A DNA stretch of 21,985 bases from the NCBI GenBank assembly GCA_029256665.1, contig JAQSXN010000018.1:1-21985 (forward strand), in the 5' to 3' direction. Made by a program: the position numbers and the translations under genes. Positions 1 through 6,626 of this stretch are shown in pieces (the stretch's first letter is position 1; every line of letters begins with the position of its first letter). The DNA is from Paenibacillus sp. (GTDB lineage Bacteria > Bacillota > Bacilli > Paenibacillales > Paenibacillaceae). The notes below the pieces were generated by a model that was not told the origin of the DNA, made no database searches, and saw only the letters and a program-made list of their open reading frames with translations.

Positions 1-47
1 CGCGCGGGAACGATTCGCCAAAGCATAAGCGTGTCGCCTATATGTTG

Positions 48-80
48 AAAGGGATGTCCCCGTGCCGGGACATCCCTTTT
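48..80. terminator. Rho-independent terminator, possibly bidirectional
   Basis: A perfect 13-bp stem (AAAGGGATGTCCC at 48-60 against GGGACATCCCTTT at 67-79) closes a six-base loop. It lies just past the 3' end of the minus-strand permease gene ending at 95. The plus-strand side has the better T-rich tail (TTTTATTAT), so it may also end a plus-strand gene that lies mostly left of the window. Confidence 0.8.
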
Positions 81-94
81 ATTATAGAAACCAT

Positions 95-1099
95 TTAAGC
101 TTTCCTGATTAATAAATAGGCGAAGTAGGGGACGCCGATCAGCGAAACGACGATGCCCGCGGGGAGACCGGTCGAGACGTTGCGTCCGATCGTATCTGCA
201 ATCAGCAGAAGCAGCCCGCCCATAAGGACGGCGATAGGGATAAAGAGCTGATTGCGCGGCCCTACAAGCGCCTTGGCGATATGAGGAGCGACCAGGCCTA
301 CAAAGGCGATCCCGCCGGTGACGGACACGGCGGACGCCGCGAGCGCCACCGAGGTCAGCATGAGCAGCAAGCGCTCGCGTTCGATCGGCAAGCCGACTCC
401 GATGGAGACAGGTTCGCTAAGACCGAGCAGATTAAGCCTAGTCGCCTTGTACATCGTGAAGGGGAACAGGACGAGCAGCCACGGGAGCAGCGCGAGCACG
501 AACGTCCAGTCCGTCCCCCAGATGTTGCCCGAGATCCACATCGCGATAAAGTCTACTTTCGCTCGATCCGTGGAAGAGATGATAACGATCATAAGTCCCG
601 AGAGCGCGGTGGAAAATCCGATGCCGATGATGACGAGACGGATCGGGTTCAACCCTTCCGACTTCCGGAACGAGAGCATGTAGATGCATGCAGCCGTCAA
701 CAACGCGCCGACAAATGCCGCGATCGGCAAATAATAAACGAACGTGCCCGAGTCGACGGGGAAGTACAAGAAAAAAATCGCGACCGCAACGCCGGCGCCT
801 TGGTTAATGCCGATGATGCCGGGATCCGCCAGATCGTTGCGGGTTATCGACTGCAGGATGGAGCCGGCCAGCGCGAGCGCCATGCCGGCAAGCAAGGTAA
901 TGACCGCCCTAGGCATGCGGATATCGAACAGAATCATGTTCTCCTTGGACGAACCTTGCCCAAACAGGACCGGCAGCAATCGTCCGAACGACAAGGAGGA
1001 GTAGCCTAAGCTGATCGCCAGCAAAAACGCGGCTAGGATGGTCGCCAATAGGATGGTAACGAGAATCGCTTGTTTGCGGATTGCGGTCCGGGTCATCAT
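95..1099 (-). CDS. FecCD-family iron-siderophore ABC transporter permease (second of pair)
   Basis: This 334-residue membrane protein belongs to the BtuC/FecCD permease family, which forms the channel of ferric-siderophore, haem or cobalamin importers. The sequence shows many hydrophobic segments, the early family stretch MPRAVITLLAGMALALAGSI, a loop with RNDLADPGIIGINQGAG, and the C-terminal region GGIAFVGLVAPHIAKALVGP, where these permeases contact the ATPase. The length is typical. Its start overlaps the stop of the upstream permease by four bases (ATGA), which implies translational coupling and a heterodimeric channel. It is the last gene of the Fur-controlled unit, with a terminator 15 bases downstream. 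Neither a binding protein nor an ATPase gene is in the window, so both must be encoded elsewhere. The substrate cannot be told from sequence; a ferric siderophore is the best guess because of the Fur box. Confidence 0.93.
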   Translation of the reverse strand: MMTRTAIRKQAILVTILLATILAAFLLAISLGYSSLSFGRLLPVLFGQGSSKENMILFDIRMPRAVITLLAGMALALAGSILQSITRNDLADPGIIGINQGAGVAVAIFFLYFPVDSGTFVYYLPIAAFVGALLTAACIYMLSFRKSEGLNPIRLVIIGIGFSTALSGLMIVIISSTDRAKVDFIAMWISGNIWGTDWTFVLALLPWLLVLFPFTMYKATRLNLLGLSEPVSIGVGLPIERERLLLMLTSVALAASAVSVTGGIAFVGLVAPHIAKALVGPRNQLFIPIAVLMGGLLLLIADTIGRNVSTGLPAGIVVSLIGVPYFAYLLIRKA

Positions 1100-2124
1100 G
1101 TGAGCGATTTACCGCCTTTCTGCACGACGAATAGGAAGAAGGGCAGTCCGATGACCGCGACTACGGCTACGATCGGCGTCTCGAAGGGCATATTGATCGT
1201 GCGGGCCGCGGTGTCCGCCAGCAGCATAAACGAAGCGCCGACAAAGACGGACAGCGGAATAATGTAGCGGTAATCGGTTCCCGCGACGCGACGCACGATA
1301 TGAGGGATCATCAGTCCGACAAACGCCATATTGCCGATCAGCGCGACGGAAGCGCCCGTCAGCAGCACGACCATCGCGAACAGCGTAAGGCGAATGCGTC
1401 CGAGCCGTTGGCCAAGACCGGCGGCCACTTCCTCGCTTAGGCTTAGTATCGTCAGCTGCCTGGAAAGCAGGATGCAGACGGCGATGCCAATCGCGATAAA
1501 CGGCAAGATCATGCCGAGCTGCGTCCAAGTCGTGCCGATCAGTCCGCCCGCGGTCCACATCGACACGTCCTTCGACATCTTGAAGAGGATGCCGATTGCT
1601 TCCGTAACGGCGATCAGGAACGTCGAAATCGCCGCGCCCGCCAGCACGACGCGAAGTGGCGAGAGCTTCCCTCTCCTTGCCATGCCGAGTCCCAGCACCA
1701 AGGAGGCGCCTATCGCGGAGCCGAAGAAACAAGCAATCATAATGCCGTAGTAGTTGACTTCAGGGAAGAAGGTGAGCGTGATCGCGAGCGTAGCGGCGGC
1801 TCCGGACGTAAGACCGAGCAAGCCGGGGTCCGCGAGCGGATTGCGCGTTACGCCCTGCATGACGGCTCCCGCCACGCCAAACGCGGCTCCTACCAGCGCT
1901 GCGCCGATCTCGCGGGGCAGCCTGATTTCTTGAATAATGAGAATATCGGGATTCACGCTGGAGAACGTAACGGCTTTCCAAATATCCTCGAGACCGATGT
2001 CGGCCGCGCCGAAAACAATGGACGCAACGAACATGCCGGCAAACAACATAATGCCAGCAATGAATTTATAGGCATAGGGCGTTCTCCGTTTGGGTTGTCG
2101 ATTATGCTGCCGATTCGTCGTCAT
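1096..2124 (-). CDS. FecCD-family iron-siderophore ABC transporter permease (first of pair)
   Basis: This is a second FecCD/BtuC-type permease of about 342 residues, partner of the gene at 95-1099. It carries the same landmarks: RLPREIGAALVGAAFGVAGA near residue 70, the RNPLADPGLLGLTSGA loop, and GNMAFVGLMIPHIVRRVAG near the C-terminus. A GTG six bases upstream (2130) is in frame, but an AAAGAG ribosome site sits eight bases before the ATG at 2124, so that start is preferred. A perfect Fur palindrome lies about 70 bases upstream, so transcription should be repressed when iron is plentiful. The pair resembles Bacillus FeuBC or YfiZ-YfhA, which also use an ATPase encoded elsewhere. Here the solute-binding protein gene that often leads such operons is missing. 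Confidence 0.93.
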   Translation of the reverse strand: MTTNRQHNRQPKRRTPYAYKFIAGIMLFAGMFVASIVFGAADIGLEDIWKAVTFSSVNPDILIIQEIRLPREIGAALVGAAFGVAGAVMQGVTRNPLADPGLLGLTSGAAATLAITLTFFPEVNYYGIMIACFFGSAIGASLVLGLGMARRGKLSPLRVVLAGAAISTFLIAVTEAIGILFKMSKDVSMWTAGGLIGTTWTQLGMILPFIAIGIAVCILLSRQLTILSLSEEVAAGLGQRLGRIRLTLFAMVVLLTGASVALIGNMAFVGLMIPHIVRRVAGTDYRYIIPLSVFVGASFMLLADTAARTINMPFETPIVAVVAVIGLPFFLFVVQKGGKSLT

Positions 2125-2190
2125 GGGCACAACTCTTTCGCGGTTATTAGCCGAACGGCTTATCCAGGATAAGACTTCGGTTAGATCATT

Positions 2191-2207
2191 ATGATAATGA
2201 TTATCAT
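2191..2207 (-). promoter_or_regulatory. Fur box
   Basis: The 17-base sequence ATGATAATGATTATCAT is a perfect palindrome. It contains the full 7-1-7 Fur consensus TGATAATNATTATCA at 2192-2206. It lies upstream of the permease pair, where Fur bound to iron would block the promoter. The match is read directly from sequence; repression by Fur is inferred from the family. Confidence 0.93.
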
Positions 2208-2294
2208 GTTCACGTTCGTAATTCTATCCCGTTGCTTCCCGGAAGTCAATACAAAATAATGGGAAAGGAAGGACAGAGGTCCGTGCAATATAAA

Positions 2295-2332
2295 TAAGCC
2301 CTGCTTGGCGCAAGGGCGCCGAGCAGGGCTTA
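2295..2332 (-). terminator. Rho-independent terminator of the cytochrome c gene
   Basis: An 11-bp perfect stem (TAAGCCCTGCT at 2295-2305 with AGCAGGGCTTA at 2322-2332) continues inward as a second GC-rich stem with a four-base loop. It is followed on the minus strand by TTTATATT. It begins about 17 bases after the cytochrome stop codon and separates that gene from the iron-permease promoter. Confidence 0.9.
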
Positions 2333-2348
2333 CGACCGCGAACTGAAA

Positions 2349-2708
2349 TTACTTCATCTCCGCCAGCCAATTCGTAATATTGATAATTTCTTCTTCGGTA
2401 GCTTCGCCTTCGAACGCAGGCATGCCGCCGCCGCCTTTCATGACCTTCTTATAAATCTCTTCTTTGCTCAAGACGCCGCCGATATTGGCGAGAGCAGGAC
2501 CCATGGCGCCTTGGTACTGGTCGCCGTGGCAGCCCATGCAGTTGCTCTTGTAGAAAGCTTCCGCCGCCGCCGCGTCCGCGGGAGTATCCGGAACCGTAAA
2601 TTCTTCTTCGGCTACCTGATGTTCTTTCTCTGGGAGATTAAACGTGAGCAGGTATACTGCGAGCAGGCCTGCCACACCGAGCAGTGTTGCCATAATCCAC
2701 TTATGCAT
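2349..2708 (-). CDS. cccA: Membrane-anchored c-type cytochrome (c550/CccA-like)
   Basis: This 119-residue protein is a small electron carrier held on the outer face of the membrane. Residues 5-23 form one transmembrane anchor. An acidic, alanine-rich linker follows, then a single haem-binding motif CMGCH at residues 57-61 and a methionine in GGGGMPAF near residue 96, the likely sixth haem ligand. Length and layout match Bacillus cytochrome c550 (CccA, about 120 residues); the non-cleaved anchor argues against the lipoprotein form CccB. An earlier in-frame start exists at 2738, but AAAGGAGG sits eight bases before the ATG at 2708, which settles the start. The gene stands alone between its own promoter and terminator. 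Its likely role is passing electrons from the bc complex to a terminal oxidase. Confidence 0.9.
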   Translation of the reverse strand: MHKWIMATLLGVAGLLAVYLLTFNLPEKEHQVAEEEFTVPDTPADAAAAEAFYKSNCMGCHGDQYQGAMGPALANIGGVLSKEEIYKKVMKGGGGMPAFEGEATEEEIINITNWLAEMK

Positions 2709-2748
2709 CCGCATAACCTCCTTTCCTGTCTGACTCACCTAAATTCAG

Positions 2749-2777
2749 ATTCTAGCACTTATTAGCTATTTTTTCAA
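2749..2777 (-). promoter_or_regulatory. Promoter of the cytochrome c gene
   Basis: On the minus strand, TTGAAA and TAGAAT are separated by exactly 17 bases. A TG one base before the -10 gives an extended -10 (TGCTAGAAT). This is a strong sigma-A type match, placed about 40 bases upstream of the start at 2708. Confidence 0.82.
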
Positions 2778-2860
2778 GAAGTTGCGCGGTCTATACACAA
2801 CGGGAAAAGAAGGTTTCGATATTTGTCAAACATTGTTCATAATTATCCCCGCGCAAGGAA

Positions 2861-2897
2861 GAAAACCGCCGTCAGCTAGGGCTGATCGGCGGTTTTC
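2861..2897 (-). terminator. Rho-independent terminator of the sugar transporter operon
   Basis: A 10-bp perfect outer stem (GAAAACCGCC at 2861-2870 with GGCGGTTTTC at 2888-2897) and an inner TCAGC/GCTGA stem form a hairpin. It lies 27 bases beyond the stop of the substrate-binding protein. The minus-strand tail is T-rich (TTTTCTTCC). Confidence 0.88.
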
Positions 2898-2924
2898 CGG
2901 GGTATTGGAAAAGTTGGTATCGAT

Positions 2925-4469
2925 TTATTGGCCGATGCCTTTATCTTTCTTGAATTGCTCCCATTGCGTGTTGATTTCGTTGTCGAATTTCTCTTGACCG
3001 GACGCGATCAGCTTCTCGCGGTATTCCGGCAATACTTTGGCCGGATCCACGGAGCCCGTTTCAAGAGCGGCGCGGTATTCGTTGTTGATGGCCGTAATGT
3101 TGGCCACTTCGGCTTTTACGTTTTCTTCGTTGACGCCGAAGCCGCTGGAGGCAGGGACGATGGCGCTGTCGTTCAGCGCGATCGTTCTTTCCCATGTGTC
3201 GGGAGCTTGGCCTGGCTTCAGGTAGGCATTGAACTGGTTGCCGAATACCCAGTCGCCGTTAGGCGCATAACCGGAATCCTTGATCGGCTCGATGAACTGA
3301 TCGTCGACTTTCGTGTAATGTTTGCCTTCGATGCCGTTGCAGATCAGGTTATAGAGTTCTTTATCCGTATTGAGAAGATTGATCAACATAAGCGCGCGTT
3401 CCGCGTTTTTGGAGCCTTTGTTGATGACGTGCATGGCGCCCGCGATTCCCGTGAAGTAGCTGTCCGCGATCGGCGCGTATACGACTTCGTTGCCGCCGTT
3501 GACGCCCATCTCGCCGACTTCGCCGCCCGGCTTCGACGTGAATTCGAGACCTACGGCCACGTTTCCTTTTGCTTTCAGATCGTTGATATTTTGGATGATC
3601 GGCGCGTCTTCGTTAATATAACCGGCTTCATACCAAGCGCGCATCGTGTTGTAGTAGTCCGTTTTGCCGTCGAGCTGCTCCAGGCTGCCTACCATCTTCA
3701 GAGAGGGATCGTCTTTTTTGTACGTCACGGACATGCCTTCGCCCACTTCGTTGCGGTTTGCGTACAGCCCCCACGAGTTTTGAGCCAAGCCGAGCGGAAT
3801 GATATCCGGCTCGTTTTCTTTGATTTGCTTCAGGAACGGCTCGATATCTTTGTACGTTTGGATGGACGCGAGGTCCAGATTGTATTTGTCCACGAAACGT
3901 TTTTGGATGACCAAGCTTTTGGTTTTGGCCGCGACTTGGTAGATCGGGAAGCCGTATACTTTGCCGTCGACGGCTTTCATGTCCGGCCAGAATTTGTCCG
4001 GGATGTTGGCGCGGGCTTCCTTGGCATACGTTTTGATCATTTCGTCCGTAATTTCAAGATAGGCGCCGCGGTCGATATAAGGCTGGTAGTTGCCGAGCCA
4101 GCCCTTGGAGCTCCAAGCGATATCGAAATCTTCGCCGGCCGCAAGCATGGCGTTGAGCTTGGGCTCGTATTCATCGAACGTGAGCGGTCTCAGATCGACG
4201 GTGGCGTTAATTTTTTCTTTCAGGATTTTGTTGATCTCGTCGTTGACAAGCTTTTGGTCCGGACCTGGATTTGCTGCGACCGGGTAGAGGAACGTCAGCT
4301 TGACTTCCGGAAGGGACGGCTCTTCCGACGCGGCCGCCGTTGGTTCGGCTCCTTCGCTTGGCGCGTTGGTAGCCTCTGGCGTGTTGTTGTTCGAGCATGC
4401 AGCCACTAGACCCATGCAGAGAACAAGCGCCAACCATTTGGTCCATACTGCCGATTTTGCTTTTTTCAC
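2925..4469 (-). CDS. Extracellular sugar-binding lipoprotein of an LplA/YtcQ-type ABC importer
   Basis: This 514-residue lipoprotein should capture an oligosaccharide outside the cell and hand it to the two permeases encoded just upstream. The N-terminus has a basic start, a hydrophobic stretch and a lipobox LVAAC with the lipidated cysteine at residue 25. A Ser/Asn/Glu/Ala-rich linker follows before the binding domain. Length and motifs such as AMLAAGEDFDIAWSS fit the large family-1 binding proteins typical of Paenibacillus. The start is a GTG at 4469, chosen because GGAGG sits seven bases before it; the longer reading from 4505 lacks such a site and would put extra residues before the signal peptide. 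It is the last gene of the operon. The ligand is unknown; pectin or hemicellulose fragments are suggested only by analogy with YtcQ. Confidence 0.93.
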   Translation of the reverse strand: MKKAKSAVWTKWLALVLCMGLVAACSNNNTPEATNAPSEGAEPTAAASEEPSLPEVKLTFLYPVAANPGPDQKLVNDEINKILKEKINATVDLRPLTFDEYEPKLNAMLAAGEDFDIAWSSKGWLGNYQPYIDRGAYLEITDEMIKTYAKEARANIPDKFWPDMKAVDGKVYGFPIYQVAAKTKSLVIQKRFVDKYNLDLASIQTYKDIEPFLKQIKENEPDIIPLGLAQNSWGLYANRNEVGEGMSVTYKKDDPSLKMVGSLEQLDGKTDYYNTMRAWYEAGYINEDAPIIQNINDLKAKGNVAVGLEFTSKPGGEVGEMGVNGGNEVVYAPIADSYFTGIAGAMHVINKGSKNAERALMLINLLNTDKELYNLICNGIEGKHYTKVDDQFIEPIKDSGYAPNGDWVFGNQFNAYLKPGQAPDTWERTIALNDSAIVPASSGFGVNEENVKAEVANITAINNEYRAALETGSVDPAKVLPEYREKLIASGQEKFDNEINTQWEQFKKDKGIGQ

Positions 4470-4517
4470 TGTGAACCCTCCAATTGTGTATTCTATATTT
4501 GGCACGATAGGCGCTCC

Positions 4518-5408
4518 TTATCCTTTCAAGGAACCTACCGTAATACCCTTCACGAAGTACTTCTGAAAGAATGGGAAAATGACGAGCATTGGACCGCCGG
4601 CTAATATCGCCATGGCCATGCGCACCGACATCGTCGGGAAGTTCGCGTACGCCAGCTTGTCGGCGACCTGGGCAAGCGGCGAATTCGCGAGAAATTCGAT
4701 CTGCGTCAAGATGCGAACGAGCAGAAGCTGCAGCGGCACGAAACGGTCGTTGTCGATAAACAGAAGCGCGTTGTACCACTCGTTCCAATAGCCAAAGGAG
4801 ATAAACAAGCCTAGCGTTGCAAGGGCCGGCGTCGACAAAGGCAGGATGATCGAGAAGAAGATCCGAATTTCCCTTGCTCCGTCCACCTTGGCGGATTCGA
4901 TAATCTCTTTGCCGATCTTATCCAGGAAGCCCTTCATGATCATGATGTTGAACGGACTGAGTAGGGCGGGAACGATTAAGGCGAACAGCGAGTTCTTGAG
5001 ATGCAAGTATTGCGTCATAAGAATGTAGAACGGGATAAGGCCGCCGTTGAACAGCATCGTAAAGAAGATGTAGAACGTAATCGGCCGGTTATAGCGGAAG
5101 TCGCGGCGCGAGATGGGATATGCCGTCATCGCCGTCAGCAGCAACGATATGACCGTGCCGACTACCGTAATGAGAATCGTAACCAGGTATCCCCTTAGGA
5201 GCGGATCCGGTTCGGCGAATGTGATGCGGTACGCTTCGAGCGACCATTCTTTCGGGATGAACTGGTAGCCGTTCTGGACAAGGCTCGTCTCCGACGTTAA
5301 GGAGATGACGACGACCAGCACAAAGGGCAGTGCGATCATCAGACACAAGATCGTCAGAAAAACGATGATGAAACCGTTCATGACATTTAGTCGTTTGGCA
5401 GTAGGCAT
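4518..5408 (-). CDS. Sugar ABC transporter permease, LplC/YtcP type
   Basis: This 296-residue inner-membrane permease is one half of the sugar channel. It shows about six hydrophobic segments and, at residues 168-190, the EAA-loop sequence (EIIESAKVDGAREIRIFFSI) that docks onto the ATPase. The C-terminus FFQKYFVKGITVGSLKG is characteristic of the LplC/YtcP/YesQ (CarB-like) group. AAAGGAG lies ten bases before the ATG. The gap to the preceding permease is 19 bases and to the binding-protein start 48 bases, so the three form one operon. No ATPase gene is present; in Bacillus such permeases share the general ATPase MsmX, which is assumed here too. Confidence 0.95.
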   Translation of the reverse strand: MPTAKRLNVMNGFIIVFLTILCLMIALPFVLVVVISLTSETSLVQNGYQFIPKEWSLEAYRITFAEPDPLLRGYLVTILITVVGTVISLLLTAMTAYPISRRDFRYNRPITFYIFFTMLFNGGLIPFYILMTQYLHLKNSLFALIVPALLSPFNIMIMKGFLDKIGKEIIESAKVDGAREIRIFFSIILPLSTPALATLGLFISFGYWNEWYNALLFIDNDRFVPLQLLLVRILTQIEFLANSPLAQVADKLAYANFPTMSVRMAMAILAGGPMLVIFPFFQKYFVKGITVGSLKG

Positions 5409-5427
5409 AACCGTGAATCTCCTTTCT

Positions 5428-6351
5428 TTAGAACAATGCGCTGTCTCTGTCGACGCGGCGGACGATGAAGTTGGCCGTAACGACGGTAATCAGTCCGACG
5501 ACCGATTGCAGGAAGCCGACGGCGGCGGCCGAGTTAATATCCCCGAGCTTGGTTAGCGCGCGGTATACGTAAGTGTCGATAATGTCCGTCGTCGGGAAGT
5601 TGACGCCGACGTTGTTCGGCACGAAGTAATGCAGGCCGAAATCGCCCCTGAAGATATTGCCGAGCCCTAAGATGAACAAAATGATGATGAGCGGCTTCAG
5701 CAGCGGCAGCGTAATGCGCCACATCATCTGCATGCGGGAAGCGCCGTCCAGTCTGGCGGCTTCGTAATACTCCGTGCTGATGCCGGTAATGCCCGCATAG
5801 TAGACGAGCGTCGAGAAGCCGATCCCCTTCCATAAAGCGACGATCGGCAAGATAAAGATCCAAGGCGTTGTCTCCAAGTACCACCTGTGGGGATCCATCC
5901 CGAACCATTCTAATATCGTGTTGAGATATCCCGCCTTGTGGTCAAGGAACGCGGACGTGATGTAGCCGACAAGCACGAACGAAATGAAGTAGGGCAGAAA
6001 CATCGTCGTCTGATAAACTTTGACCAGCTTGCCGTGCAGCTCGTTAAGCAGCAAGGCAAGCAATAGCGCGACTACGGTGCCGAGAATGATGTACGTGATG
6101 TTGTATAACAAGGTGTTGCGAATGATGCGGAAGGCGTCTTGGGCTTTGAATAGAAATTCGAAGTTGTCGAGTCCCACCCACTTGCTTCCGAAGATGCCTT
6201 GGTCGTACCGGAAGTACTTGAAGGCGAGAATGAGGCCGATCATCGGGATATAAGCGATGATGAGCTTATAGATAATGCCCGGCAGGGAGAGCGCTAGCAG
6301 CTCCCGGTTTTTGATAAGCAGCTTCCATTCTTTGTATAGCCAGTTGGCCAC
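5428..6351 (-). CDS. Sugar ABC transporter permease, LplB/YteP type
   Basis: This 307-residue permease pairs with the next gene in the operon. It has the LplB/YteP hallmarks: the N-terminal stretch ending in LLALSLPGIIYKLIIAYIPM, about six membrane segments, and an EAA loop at residues 196-217 (YEAARLDGASRMQMMWRITL). The start is a GTG at 6351, supported by GGAGGAG nine bases upstream. It is the first gene of the transporter operon and follows the AraC-type regulator, from which it is separated by a terminator and about 200 bases of noncoding DNA. It should therefore have its own promoter, probably activated by that regulator, although no convincing -35/-10 pair was found. Confidence 0.95.
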   Translation of the reverse strand: MANWLYKEWKLLIKNRELLALSLPGIIYKLIIAYIPMIGLILAFKYFRYDQGIFGSKWVGLDNFEFLFKAQDAFRIIRNTLLYNITYIILGTVVALLLALLLNELHGKLVKVYQTTMFLPYFISFVLVGYITSAFLDHKAGYLNTILEWFGMDPHRWYLETTPWIFILPIVALWKGIGFSTLVYYAGITGISTEYYEAARLDGASRMQMMWRITLPLLKPLIIILFILGLGNIFRGDFGLHYFVPNNVGVNFPTTDIIDTYVYRALTKLGDINSAAAVGFLQSVVGLITVVTANFIVRRVDRDSALF

Positions 6352-6416
6352 TTTTGATCTCCTCCATCCTTGTGACGTGTGATTGCGGGGTTGCGGCTTG
6401 TTGACCTGAGCCCATC

Positions 6417-6431
6417 ATGCCATGACGGCAT
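6417..6431. promoter_or_regulatory. Inverted repeat upstream of the sugar permease operon
   Basis: ATGCC and GGCAT arms (6417-6421 and 6427-6431) flank five bases, in the 275-base noncoding stretch before the transporter operon. It could be a regulator site, but only one copy exists and AraC proteins usually bind direct repeats. Apart from this and the terminator at 6557-6596, nothing recognisable was seen in that stretch. Confidence 0.25.
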
Positions 6432-6556
6432 CGGAATTGAATAGAATAGGTTTTACGAATTGCTGTAATGGGAAGGTGTACAATATTCGATTCACTGCAA
6501 TGGCGGCTAAAGTACAGTGTCCGTGCGGGTTCCGACAGCATTCGAGGTCACGGCAA

Positions 6557-6596
6557 AAAAGACCTTTCGGCCTGCCGGGCAGGCGAAAGATCTTTT
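6557..6596 (-). terminator. Rho-independent terminator after the AraC sensor gene
   Basis: On the minus strand a long, slightly bulged hairpin (AAAAGATC, CTTTCG and GCCTG arms pairing with CAGGC, CGAAAG and GGTCTTTT) ends in six T residues. It starts about 30 bases beyond the stop of the regulator gene at 6627 and separates it from the transporter operon. Confidence 0.85.
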
Positions 6597-6626
6597 GCGA
6601 AGGGGGATTGCAGTTATCCAACTGCT

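Noticed and set aside
1..47. Possible 3' end of a plus-strand gene before the first terminator
   Set aside because: Two frames end here (stops near 26-28 and 46-48) and either could be a gene tail, but fewer than 16 codons are visible, so no call can be supported.
281..1009. Plus-strand open frame opposite the FecCD permease
   Set aside because: Highly charged low-quality translation antisense to a well-recognised membrane protein gene; no ribosome site.
2928..4409. Long plus-strand open frame (493 codons) opposite the sugar-binding lipoprotein gene
   Set aside because: It is antisense to a clear lipoprotein gene, has biased composition without recognisable motifs, and has no ribosome site. 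It follows from the codon bias of the real gene.
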